DNA of 8,837 nt from Mediterranea massiliensis (GCA_958402075.1 CATXSD010000108.1:1-8837); one strand, 5' to 3'; counted from the stretch's first letter, positions 1 through 7,269 are shown. Notes: generated by a model from the letters alone, not told the origin. Numbers and translations are program-made.

Positions 1-1368
1 CTTGATTTCGGCAGGGAGCAGGGCTGCTTCGGCTGCGTCGGGGATGGGTTTCACCTCGTCGGGTTCGGCATGCCAGCTCAGCAGTTCTCGTCCTCCGGCT
101 GTAATGTCGAGGGTCAGTCGGTTGAAGGCTTCGCTTTGGACATCTACCGCTTCGTTGAGCACTTCTTCGGGGCATACCGTTACGTTGCGGTCGTAGTAGA
201 TACGCCCTCCGTCGCTCCGCAGGGTAATGTGGATGGCTTGGCGCGAGGTGGCGAACAGCTTGAAGCGTACGCGTCCCTCGCCTTCGGGATCGATGTTCAG
301 CAGAAGGTCCTTGGTGGCGTTCTTCACGATGCCCAGCTCGCGGTAGGGCAGGAAGTATTGTACGAAGCTCTTTTCCTCGTAGGGTTGCAGCCAGGTGAAG
401 TCGGGTTGGTTTTCGGTATAGACACCTGCCATGAGTTCTATGTATGGGCCGTCTTCGTCGGTGAGGTTGCGGTCCCAGGCACGGCCGAAGTCGCCGTTGC
501 CCCATGTCCATTGCTTCTTGCCCGGCGATACGTGATGGCTGGCCACGTGGAGCATGCCGGCCTGGGTGTCGTTTTCGTAGCCGCCTTCGAAGTCGAAGCG
601 CGAGTTGACGGCCATGTAGGAGGTAGGCACCTTGATGTTCTTGTAGTTCGAGATGTCTACGCCGGCCGAGTAGTCCATCTTGTAATAAGTACCTGTGGCG
701 ATGGGAAAAGTGCTGACGGCCCGCTTGCCATGGTCGAACACGGCGTTGATGTCGGGCGGGAAGACGCTCTGGTAATAGTCGTTGACGGCAACAGCCGGAT
801 TGGCCCACCATAGGAAGGTTTGCGGCACCTCCGTGCGGTTATAGAGTACGCCCTTGATTTCGAGGAAGGCATGCCCCGGGCGGAGGGTGAAACCTGCCAT
901 GCCTTTCTGATGGAACATGCGCTCCATCTCGCTCACCCATACCGTGATGCTGCCGTCGGCATTCTCTTCGATGGTGGTGTCAACGGGCATGTAGGTGCTG
1001 GGGCGGTGGTGTTGCGGCCAGTTGAACTCGATGCCGCCCGAAATCCAGGGACCTGCCAAGCCCACCAGAGCAGGCTTGATGACGTGGTTGTAGTAGATGA
1101 AGTGGCGCTGCTTTATCTTGTCGTAGGCCATCTGTACACGTCCGCCCAGTTCGGGCAGAATCATGACTTTGATGTATTCGTTCTCGATGAATACGGCGTT
1201 GTAGGTCTTGTCGGTCTTTTCGTCGGCAATGGACTCGATGACCGGATAGGGATAGACTACGCCGCTGCTGCCCTGATAGACACGTTTCTCCAGGAACATC
1301 GGGCTTTTTTCGGGTTTACCCACTTCGTAGGTGGGGATGGTTACTTGTTCTTTCCAGGCTTTGACCAT
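1..1368 (-). CDS. DUF5107 domain protein, N-terminal 456 residues (3' end outside window)
   Basis: The reading frame is open from an ATG at 1368 to the window edge; an in-frame TGA lies a few codons upstream, so this is the first plausible start. I recognise the N-terminal DUF5107 region. It has a conserved N-terminal stretch with LPELGGRVQMAYD (residues 71-83), then GPWISGGIEFNWPQHHRP (106-123), and later WWANPAVAVNDYYQSVFPPD. Known members are large proteins with a beta-rich, mutarotase-like N-terminal part and TPR-type repeats toward the C-terminus; those repeats would lie outside this window. No signal peptide or membrane segment is visible, so a cytoplasmic location is inferred. The biochemical function is not established to my knowledge. 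It lies downstream of a sugar/H+ symporter on the same strand, with no recognisable TAnnTTTG promoter of its own. That suggests co-transcription and a role in handling the imported sugar or glycoside. A sugar-binding or glycoside-active role is inference only. Confidence 0.85.
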   Translation of the reverse strand, partial: MVKAWKEQVTIPTYEVGKPEKSPMFLEKRVYQGSSGVVYPYPVIESIADEKTDKTYNAVFIENEYIKVMILPELGGRVQMAYDKIKQRHFIYYNHVIKPALVGLAGPWISGGIEFNWPQHHRPSTYMPVDTTIEENADGSITVWVSEMERMFHQKGMAGFTLRPGHAFLEIKGVLYNRTEVPQTFLWWANPAVAVNDYYQSVFPPDINAVFDHGKRAVSTFPIATGTYYKMDYSAGVDISNYKNIKVPTSYMAVNSRFDFEGGYENDTQAGMLHVASHHVSPGKKQWTWGNGDFGRAWDRNLTDEDGPYIELMAGVYTENQPDFTWLQPYEEKSFVQYFLPYRELGIVKNATKDLLLNIDPEGEGRVRFKLFATSRQAIHITLRSDGGRIYYDRNVTVCPEEVLNEAVDVQSEAFNRLTLDITAGGRELLSWHAEPDEVKPIPDAAEAALLPAEIK

Positions 1369-1459
1369 AGTTGCATGCGTTGTTTTTTCAGTTCACATTC
1401 CATAAGCGGAAGATGATATGTTAAGTATTTAATTATCAGATTAATATTGCTTTATTTTT

Positions 1460-1564
1460 CTTTACTTGGAATAAAGTGTAGCTTTACTTCGTATAAAGCA
1501 TCGCTTTACTCCGTTTAAAGCACTGCTTTAATTGGACTAAAGCATTGCTTTAAAGCCGGTAAAG
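1460..1564. repeat. Five-copy 22-bp tandem array of a 17-bp imperfect palindrome
   Basis: Copies start at 1460, 1482, 1504, 1526 and 1548, exactly 22 bp apart. They are CTTTACTTGGAATAAAG, CTTTACTTCGTATAAAG, CTTTACTCCGTTTAAAG, CTTTAATTGGACTAAAG and CTTTAAAGCCGGTAAAG, each followed by a spacer of about 5 bp (TGTAG, CATCG, CACTG, CATTG, TGATG). The outer arms CTTT and AAAG never change, while the centres drift. Because arms alternate, a second set of hairpins can form out of phase, such as TAAAGC-ATC-GCTTTA at 1494-1508 and TTAAAGC-ACT-GCTTTAA at 1515-1531. The array fills much of the gap between symporter and DUF5107 gene. It could be a protein-binding array (22 bp is about two helical turns), a string of RNA hairpins in the transcript, or a proliferating intergenic repeat. 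Related copies occur at 7346 and 7858-7944. Confidence 0.9.
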
Positions 1565-1571
1565 TGATGGT

Positions 1572-1607
1572 AAGGAAATGGTCTTTGATTAGTTGGGACG
1601 TTTCCTT
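1572..1607 (-). terminator. Hairpin just after the symporter stop codon, possible weak terminator or mRNA 3' stem
   Basis: AAGGAAA (1572-1578) and TTTCCTT (1601-1607) form a 7-bp inverted repeat with a 22-base loop. An inner GTC/GAC pairing (1581-1583 with 1597-1599) could extend it. It starts 2 bp past the symporter stop codon. No U-tract follows on the minus strand, so a real intrinsic terminator is doubtful. It may instead protect the symporter message or cause partial read-through into the DUF5107 gene. Confidence 0.3.
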
Positions 1608-1609
1608 CG

Positions 1610-2968
1610 TCATTCATTCACCATTTCCTTTTCCAGTTGCTCCAGCGATTTGCCTTTGGTTTCGGGCATGCGTAAGAGGAAGAATACGAGACCGGCAGCA
1701 CAGATGGCCGTATAGATCCAGAAAGTACCGGCCGTCCCCAGTGCCTTGTTCAGGAAGGGGAAGGTGTAGGTCAGGATGAAGCTGGCTACCCACAGGGCAA
1801 AGGTGCCGGTAGCCACGGCCACGCCCCTCACTTTGTTGGGGAAAATTTCGGACAACAGTACCCAGGTGACGGGCCCCAGTGTCATGGCATAGCAGGCAAT
1901 GGCGGCCACCACCAGCACGACCATGAAGATACCACTGACTTCGAAGTAGTAGCAGGTGCCCAGTATCAGGTAGATGCCGGCCAGTCCTCCCGCACCGAGC
2001 AGCATCAGTGCACGTCGTCCCAGGCGGTCCACCGTATAGATGGCCACGAACGTGAAGACCAGATTGGCGATGCCCGTCACAACGATGTTGATGAACGTAT
2101 TGTCCACGTCATAGCCTGCCGACTGAAAGATTTCCTGTGCATAGTTGAAGATGACGTTTGTGCCGCACCATTGCTGGAACATGGCCACGATGATGCCCAG
2201 CGCCAGCACCCGTCGATAGGGCTTGCTGAAGAGCAGCGACAGGCCGCCCTGAGTTTGTTTGCGTTGCATGTCAGTCTGCAAGGTGTTCAGCTCGTTGCGG
2301 GCATAGTCGTTTCCGCCGATACGGGCCAACGTCTCGAGGGCCCGCTCCCGTTGTCCGGTCATGGCCAGCCAGCGGGGACTTTCGGGGATGAATGCTGCCA
2401 GTACCAAAAAGGCTAAGGCGGGGAAGGCAGCGGCCCAGAACATCCAGCGCCAGGTCATGGCAACATTCCATGCCGTATCGTCGCTGACCAGCAGCCAGTT
2501 GACTATCTGGGCAGCCAGAATGCCGATAACGATGGTCAGCTGATTGAGTGATACCAGCTTGCCGCGAATGCGTGTGGGAGCCACTTCGGCAATATACATG
2601 GGCGACAGGCCCGAAGCGATGCCGATGGCAATCCCCCCGCAGAAGCGTGCCAATAGGAAAAGGTGGAAATTGCTGAAAGCTCCCGTGCCGTAGGCCGTCA
2701 GTACAAAGATGAGGGCCGAAAGCAGAAGCAGCGGCTTGCGTCCCAATTTGTCGGCCAGCATGCCGGCAGTCAGGGCTCCGATGAGGCATCCGGCCAACGC
2801 AATGCTCATGGCCAGCCCCTGCATGCCAGGATCACCGGCAATGTCGAAGAACTGTTCGTAGAAAATCTTGGCACCGCCGATAACGACCCAGTCGTAACCG
2901 AACAGCAGTCCGCCCATGGCAGACACCAGGCAGATGAAGTAGATGAATCCTTTGTTGTACGTTTTCAT
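1610..2968 (-). CDS. MFS sugar/H+ symporter, sugar porter family (XylE-like)
   Basis: A 452-residue inner-membrane protein of the sugar porter family (TC 2.A.1.1) with the expected 12 hydrophobic segments. Family signatures appear in order: DKLGRK (residues 73-78), PESPRW (195-200), DRLGRR (314-319), PVTWVLLSEIFPNKVRG (366-382) and PETKGKSLE (435-443). By recalled alignment with E. coli XylE, the sugar-binding residues are kept: Q143, Q265, Q266, N271, N302 and W369. D26 in FGYD matches the proton-coupling aspartate, so proton-driven import of a pentose or hexose is likely; the exact sugar cannot be read. I chose the ATG at 2968. The in-frame ATG at 3010 would add 14 residues overlapping the likely promoter, and homologues start near KGFIYFI. 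The divergent AraC-type gene is the probable regulator, and the DUF5107 gene follows on the same strand. Confidence 0.93.
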   Translation of the reverse strand: MKTYNKGFIYFICLVSAMGGLLFGYDWVVIGGAKIFYEQFFDIAGDPGMQGLAMSIALAGCLIGALTAGMLADKLGRKPLLLLSALIFVLTAYGTGAFSNFHLFLLARFCGGIAIGIASGLSPMYIAEVAPTRIRGKLVSLNQLTIVIGILAAQIVNWLLVSDDTAWNVAMTWRWMFWAAAFPALAFLVLAAFIPESPRWLAMTGQRERALETLARIGGNDYARNELNTLQTDMQRKQTQGGLSLLFSKPYRRVLALGIIVAMFQQWCGTNVIFNYAQEIFQSAGYDVDNTFINIVVTGIANLVFTFVAIYTVDRLGRRALMLLGAGGLAGIYLILGTCYYFEVSGIFMVVLVVAAIACYAMTLGPVTWVLLSEIFPNKVRGVAVATGTFALWVASFILTYTFPFLNKALGTAGTFWIYTAICAAGLVFFLLRMPETKGKSLEQLEKEMVNE

Positions 2969-2998
2969 GTTATCAGATGAACTTTTTGTTTTCTGCTG

Positions 2999-3006
2999 CA
3001 AAAGTA
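2999..3006 (-). promoter_or_regulatory. Bacteroidetes -7 promoter element for the symporter
   Basis: On the minus strand this reads TACTTTTG, a match to the Bacteroidetes -7 consensus TAnnTTTG, 30 bp upstream of the chosen ATG. The -33 position (about 3026-3030) is only a run of T residues, without a clean TTTG. A weak -33 fits a promoter that needs an activator, consistent with the adjacent AraC-type gene. Confidence 0.6.
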
Positions 3007-3030
3007 ACAACTACCAAGGAACTGAAAAAT

Positions 3031-3069
3031 AGAAAGTCTTATTCTGTATATGGATAATCTTACGATTTT
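3031..3069. promoter_or_regulatory. Candidate AraC-family operator: direct repeats 21 bp apart
   Basis: TCTTA occurs at 3037-3041 and again at 3058-3062, in the same orientation and 21 bp apart, the spacing typical of AraC-family half-sites. Over 18 bp (3031-3048 against 3052-3069), 10 positions match. The pair sits directly upstream of the symporter's -33 position, where an AraC-type activator would contact RNA polymerase, and also upstream of the araC promoter. Assignment to the adjacent regulator is inference. Confidence 0.4.
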
Positions 3070-3071
3070 AC

Positions 3072-3102
3072 TTGTGCATTCCATTTTTGTTGTGTATGTT
3101 TG
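3072..3102 (+). promoter_or_regulatory. Promoter of the AraC-family regulator gene
   Basis: TTG at 3072-3074 and TATGTTTG at 3095-3102 match the Bacteroidetes -33 and -7 elements (TAnnTTTG) with a 20-bp spacer. Transcription would start near 3109, giving a leader of about 18 bases before the ATG at 3127. Confidence 0.65.
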
Positions 3103-3126
3103 CCTCCAGACTAAAAACGTGTCTAT

Positions 3127-4014
3127 ATGATTGAATTGAAGGACGGATTTCAGGGGGAGCAGTTGCTGGTGCTTCCCAAACTGATTGTGGAGTCTATGGA
3201 GGCCGATCCACTGCTCTCCAGGCTTCATATTACGGATATCGGTTATTTCCCGCGGGCCTTGCATCATTACAGGGAACGTAAAGTGCCCATCAATCAGTAT
3301 GTCTTTATCTATTGTATAGATGGTGAAGGCTGGTATCGCTTGGGTGGGCATACCCATACGGTGGTTGCCAATCAGTATTTCATCCTTCCGGCTGGAGTCC
3401 CCCATGCGTATGGAGCCGACGAATCCGCTCCATGGACTATTTATTGGATACACTTTAAAGGCGATATGGCTGTTTATTATGCCAAGGATGCCGCTGTTCC
3501 CATGGATATACGGCCCGGAAACCGTTCACGTATCAGTGACCGTATCGGACTTTTCGAAGAGATGTTCACCATCCTGAAGTCTGGTTATAGCAACGAAAAT
3601 TTGCGGTATGTATCTTCTCTTTTCCATTATTTTCTGGGTTCTTTGCGTTATGTACAGCAGTATCGCAATGCCAATGGTAACAGACATGACGAAACGGATG
3701 TAGTGGAGGAGGCCATTCATTATATGAAAGAGAATATGGAGAAACGTCTGTCTTTACAGGATATGGCTTTGCATACGGGATATTCGTCTTCACACTTTTC
3801 GGCGCTGTTCAGGCAGAAAACAGGGCATAGTCCGTCCGCTTACTTTAATTTGCTGAAGGTCCAATATGCTTGTTCATTGCTGGATGCAACGGATATGAAG
3901 GTGAATCAGATTTGTTACAAGGTGGGGATGGAAGACATGTTTTACTTTTCGCGTCTGTTCAGCAAGATTATGGGAATGTCTCCCAAAGAATATCGGAAGT
4001 CGAAGAAGGGATGA
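3127..4014 (+). CDS. AraC-family transcriptional regulator
   Basis: A 295-residue cytoplasmic DNA-binding protein. The N-terminal part is a cupin-type effector-binding domain (about residues 30-115), with the conserved GEGWYRLGG (66-74) and PAGVPHAYGAD (88-98) segments typical of sugar-responsive AraC/RhaS-like proteins. The C-terminal part (about 190-293) is the double helix-turn-helix. The first HTH has LSLQDMALHTGYSSSHFSALF (208-228, split across two helices) and the second has VNQICYKVGMEDMFYFSRLF (259-278), followed by GMSPKEYR. Total length fits the family. It is transcribed divergently from the sugar symporter, which together with 21-bp-spaced repeats in the shared region suggests it controls symporter and DUF5107 gene, and perhaps itself. 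The inducer is unknown but is probably the imported sugar. The gene looks visibly more AT-rich than its neighbours, common for regulators. Confidence 0.95.
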   Translation: MIELKDGFQGEQLLVLPKLIVESMEADPLLSRLHITDIGYFPRALHHYRERKVPINQYVFIYCIDGEGWYRLGGHTHTVVANQYFILPAGVPHAYGADESAPWTIYWIHFKGDMAVYYAKDAAVPMDIRPGNRSRISDRIGLFEEMFTILKSGYSNENLRYVSSLFHYFLGSLRYVQQYRNANGNRHDETDVVEEAIHYMKENMEKRLSLQDMALHTGYSSSHFSALFRQKTGHSPSAYFNLLKVQYACSLLDATDMKVNQICYKVGMEDMFYFSRLFSKIMGMSPKEYRKSKKG

Positions 4015-4023
4015 TATAATAAC

Positions 4024-4055
4024 ATTGGAGGGTGTGCCACAGCACACCCTCCAAT
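4024..4055. terminator. Bidirectional hairpin terminator between convergent genes
   Basis: ATTGGAGGGTGTGC (4024-4037) pairs perfectly with GCACACCCTCCAAT (4042-4055) around a CACA loop, a 14-bp GC-rich stem. It sits 9 bp after the araC stop codon and 25 bp past the stop of the convergent fusion gene, so one hairpin can end both transcripts. The tail on the plus strand is AATAATAATA rather than a clean U-tract, so termination may depend on stem strength or Rho. Confidence 0.8.
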
Positions 4056-4080
4056 AATAATAGATATATAGGAGATGGCG

Positions 4081-6072
4081 TTACAGCGGAATATACTCCA
4101 CAAACGCTTCCATTGCTTCGTAGCTGGCCAGACCCAGGCTGTTGTACAGGTTGGCTGTGCCGCGGTTGCGGTCTTCGCTTCGTTGCCAGAAGAGGCGTTC
4201 GTCGTTGCCCAGGAACGGAGCGCTTTCCATCTGGCTCTGGTGCTTCAGGATGGAGTTTCGTTTGGCTCTCAGTTCTTCGGGGCTGATGGGCACGGCCATT
4301 TCAATATTCTCGATTTCCCATTCGGCCCAGGCACCGCGGTACATCCAGATGCGGCAGTCCTTCAGCCATTCGGCTCCTTCTTCCTTCTCCAGGTCGATAG
4401 CGGCGAATACGGCGTCGGTGCAGACGCGGTGTGTGCCGTGCGGATCGGCCAAGTCGCCGGCCACAAATACCTGATGGGGCTTCACTTCACGCAACAGGTT
4501 GCGTACGATTTCCACGTCGGCCTCGCTGATGGGGTTCTTCTTGATCTTGCCGGTCTCGTAGAAGGGCAGGTCCAGGAAGTGGCAGTGGTCCAGCGGGATG
4601 TTGTTGTAGGTGCAGGCCGTACGTGCCTCGCCGCGGCGGATAAGGCCCTTGATGGTGAGGATGTCTCGCGTATCCATGTCACCGTCCTTCTTCTCGCGCA
4701 GGAACTTGCGGATCTCGGCATACTTCTCGTTGATGACCTGGTCGGCACTGTTGTTGAACAGCTGGTTGAAGCCGTTGATGAAGTGCAGGAAGCGAACCAC
4801 CTCTTCGTCGCCCACGGCGATGTTGCCGCTGGTTTCGTAGGCTACGTGCACATCATGACCCTGCTCTACCAGGCGGCGGATGGTGCCGCCCATGGAGATG
4901 ACATCGTCATCGGGGTGCGGAGAGAATACCACAACACGCTTCGGGAAAGGTTTGGCACGTTCGGGACGGTAGGTGTCGTCGGCGTTCGGCTTGCCGCCCG
5001 GCCATCCCGTGATGGTGTGCTGCAGGTCGTTGAATATCTTGATGTTCACATTGTAGGCCGAACCGTAGAGAGCCAGCAGTTCGCTCAGGCCATTCTCGTT
5101 GTAGTCCTTGTTGGTCAGCTTCAGGATGGGTTTGCCCGTGAGCTGGCACAGCCATACGATGGCACTGCGGATGAGCTTGTCGTTCCATTCGCAGGACGTC
5201 ACCAGCCAGGGACGCTGGATACGCGTCAGGTTGGAGGCGGCCGAGAGGTCGACTACGATGTGGGCGTTGTTGTGCGTCTGCAGGTACGAGGCGGGGATGG
5301 TGTCCGTGATGTTGCCTTCCACGCATTCCTTCACCATCTTGGCCTTTTCCTCGCCCCAGGCCATGAGGTACACCTTCTTGGCGCCCAGGATGGTCGATAC
5401 ACCCATCGTGATGGAGCTGATGGGAGTATTGTCGATCGCGCCGAACAGCTTGGCCGCATCGTTGCGCGAGTCGCTGTCCAGCAGGATGAGGCGGGTGGTG
5501 GAGTTCAGTCGCGAACCCGGTTCGTTGAAACCGATGTTACCTACGCGGCCGATGCCCAGCAGGGCCATGTCCAGTCCGCCGAAGCTCTCGATGCGCTGTT
5601 CGTACAGGCGGCAGTATTCGAAGATGGTGTCCTTGGGGATGGTGCCGTCGGGGCTGAAGACATTCTGCTTGTCGATGTCCACATGGTCGAGGAGCATCTC
5701 CTTCAGGGCATTCAGGTTGCTGGTGGCGGCGTCGGGAGCCAGCGGATAGTATTCGTAGAGGTTGAACACGACGACGTTGCGGAAGCTCAGTCCCTCTTCC
5801 TGGTGCATGCGTACCAGGTGGGCATATACGTTGCGTGGCGAATTGCCGCCTGCCAGGGCCAGTACACAGAAGCGTCCGGCCTTCTGCTTGTCGCGTATCA
5901 GCTGGGCGATGTCGCGGGCTATCTGGTCGGCTCCTTCTTCAGGAGTCTCGTAGATGTCGGTGGGCACTTTCTCCAGACGGGTCAGTACGGAGCGTTCGAA
6001 GGCGTTCTCCGGGCGGTAGTATCGGGTAGATACCCGGTTCAGCGTGATTTGTGAGCTTAGATTGGTCTTCAT
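4081..6072 (-). CDS. NagB-like (catalytically degenerate) / PIG-L deacetylase fusion protein
   Basis: A 663-residue cytoplasmic protein matching a Bacteroides family I recall as a putative glucosamine-6-phosphate deaminase-like protein (BT_0258). Residues about 40-285 have the NagB fold, keeping the sugar-phosphate loop AGGNSP (74-79), R203 and K243. Against E. coli NagB, D72 is Y106, D141 is V177 and H143 is N179; only E148 survives (E184 in FNEP). Deaminase activity is therefore unlikely. Residues about 378-560 form a PIG-L/LmbE domain with HPDDD (386-390) and HGTH (545-548), matching the MshB-type zinc and general-base residues. Hydrolytic deacetylation of an amino sugar is therefore plausible. 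About 90 residues link the domains, and a C-terminal tail of about 100 follows. The gene lies 33 bp after nagA, probably in one operon. The NagB half may sense or hold a sugar phosphate (inference). Automated annotation often calls this nagB, which is likely misleading. Confidence 0.93.
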   Translation of the reverse strand: MKTNLSSQITLNRVSTRYYRPENAFERSVLTRLEKVPTDIYETPEEGADQIARDIAQLIRDKQKAGRFCVLALAGGNSPRNVYAHLVRMHQEEGLSFRNVVVFNLYEYYPLAPDAATSNLNALKEMLLDHVDIDKQNVFSPDGTIPKDTIFEYCRLYEQRIESFGGLDMALLGIGRVGNIGFNEPGSRLNSTTRLILLDSDSRNDAAKLFGAIDNTPISSITMGVSTILGAKKVYLMAWGEEKAKMVKECVEGNITDTIPASYLQTHNNAHIVVDLSAASNLTRIQRPWLVTSCEWNDKLIRSAIVWLCQLTGKPILKLTNKDYNENGLSELLALYGSAYNVNIKIFNDLQHTITGWPGGKPNADDTYRPERAKPFPKRVVVFSPHPDDDVISMGGTIRRLVEQGHDVHVAYETSGNIAVGDEEVVRFLHFINGFNQLFNNSADQVINEKYAEIRKFLREKKDGDMDTRDILTIKGLIRRGEARTACTYNNIPLDHCHFLDLPFYETGKIKKNPISEADVEIVRNLLREVKPHQVFVAGDLADPHGTHRVCTDAVFAAIDLEKEEGAEWLKDCRIWMYRGAWAEWEIENIEMAVPISPEELRAKRNSILKHQSQMESAPFLGNDERLFWQRSEDRNRGTANLYNSLGLASYEAMEAFVEYIPL

Positions 6073-6105
6073 AAATTGATTGTATTATAAGTGTATGACG
6101 TTATT

Positions 6106-7269
6106 TCAGATGGTATAGGTGTCGGGGACGAGCTTGCCCATGGCCCATACGGCGCGCACGTTCAGGTTCTCGTCCATCACCATGATGTCGGCGTCCTTGC
6201 CTTTCTGCAGCGAGCCCTTGCGGTCGTATATGCCCATGATCTTGGCCGGTGTCTCGGATACCATGCGCGAGGCGTCGGCCAGCGGTATGTCGGCTTTCTG
6301 TACCACGGTGCGGATCAGGCGGTCCATCGTGGCGATGCTTCCGGCCAGTGCCGAGCGGTCGGCCAGCTTGCAGACACCGTCTTCGATGATGACGCGGGGG
6401 TCAAAGGCCTCCTTGCTGTCGCTGGCGGCGCAGGCCAGGGCGTCGGTGATGAGGGCCGTGCGCTCCACACCTTTTATCTTGTAGACCAGTCGCAGGATGG
6501 TGGGCGGCACATGGATGCCGTCGGCTACGACTTCCACCGTCATGTCGTCCAGCAGGTAGATGCTCTCCACAGTGCCTTCGTACTTGTATTCGCGGCGCTT
6601 GTGGAAGCCCGGCATGGCGTTGTAGAAGTGCGTGGCGTGGGTATATCCGGCTTCGTAGGCGGCCAGAATGTCTTCAAACTCGGCTTGTGTGTGTCCGACG
6701 GAGGCCAGGATGCCTTTTCCAGAGATATACTTGCCGAACTGGATGGCACCCGGCAGTTCGGGAGCGGCATCCCAGCGCTTGATGCACGACCAGCGTTCTA
6801 CCAGCGGAATGTATTCGTTGGGGTCGGGGTTTTTGATGTTTTCAGGAAGCTGTCCGCCTGCCATGGCCGGGTTGAAGTAGTGGCCTTCCAGGTGCAGGCC
6901 CATGATGGGGCTGTCGGGTTCGGCCATCAGCTTCGTACAGGTTTCGGCTGCCTGCTCGATCATGGGGACGGTCGACGACGACATCGTGGGGAAGATGCTC
7001 GTCGTACCATATTTCATGTGCGTTGCTACCGCCTGGCGGAATGCGTCCTCAGTACACTCCATGAAGTCGCGTCCGCCGCCGCCATGTGCATGCATCTCGA
7101 TGCCGCCGGGCAGTACGTACATGCCTTTGACGTCGATGAGCGTAGCGCCGATAACGGCCAGGTCGCAGTTGGTTACTTCCAGAATTTTTCCGTCGCGGAT
7201 AAGGACGGAACCATCCTTCAGCCACCCCTGTGGGGTGAGGATGCGGGCATTGATGAGTTGAGTCAGCAT
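6106..7269 (-). CDS. nagA: N-acetylglucosamine-6-phosphate deacetylase
   Basis: A 387-residue cytoplasmic amidohydrolase, usual length for NagA, which converts GlcNAc-6-phosphate to glucosamine-6-phosphate and acetate. Visible family features are PGGIEMHAHGGGG with H60 and H62, HLEG with metal ligand E128, GHT with H193, THFYNAM with H214, VADGIHV with H253, LITDA with the catalytic D276 and LAGSIATMDR (308-317). The retained HxH pair suggests a Bacillus-type metal site rather than the E. coli variant that lacks it. One deviation: the usual LEGPF segment reads LEGHY (127-131). It is the first gene of a two-gene operon with the NagB-like/PIG-L fusion. A true NagB would be needed elsewhere in the genome to complete GlcNAc breakdown. 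The ATG at 7269 gives the expected N-terminus. Confidence 0.94.
   Translation of the reverse strand: MLTQLINARILTPQGWLKDGSVLIRDGKILEVTNCDLAVIGATLIDVKGMYVLPGGIEMHAHGGGGRDFMECTEDAFRQAVATHMKYGTTSIFPTMSSSTVPMIEQAAETCTKLMAEPDSPIMGLHLEGHYFNPAMAGGQLPENIKNPDPNEYIPLVERWSCIKRWDAAPELPGAIQFGKYISGKGILASVGHTQAEFEDILAAYEAGYTHATHFYNAMPGFHKRREYKYEGTVESIYLLDDMTVEVVADGIHVPPTILRLVYKIKGVERTALITDALACAASDSKEAFDPRVIIEDGVCKLADRSALAGSIATMDRLIRTVVQKADIPLADASRMVSETPAKIMGIYDRKGSLQKGKDADIMVMDENLNVRAVWAMGKLVPDTYTI

Noticed and set aside
70..1416. Plus-strand open frames opposite the DUF5107 gene
   Set aside because: They contain no recognisable domain, while the minus-strand frame is continuous through the whole stretch with family motifs.
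1460..1564. CRISPR array interpretation of the 22-bp repeats
   Set aside because: Spacers of about 5 bp are far too short, the units themselves vary, and there are no cas genes nearby.
2969..3010. Upstream start at 3010 for the symporter
   Set aside because: It would place the start codon just upstream of the TACTTTTG promoter element and add 14 polar residues not expected before the first membrane segment.
4075..6054. A 659-codon open frame on the plus strand antisense to the NagB-like/PIG-L gene
   Set aside because: It mirrors the real gene almost end to end, has low-complexity V/G/Q/D-rich composition, no recognisable domain and no promoter. The minus-strand frame has clear NagB and PIG-L motifs, so the antisense frame is a by-product of GC-biased codon use.
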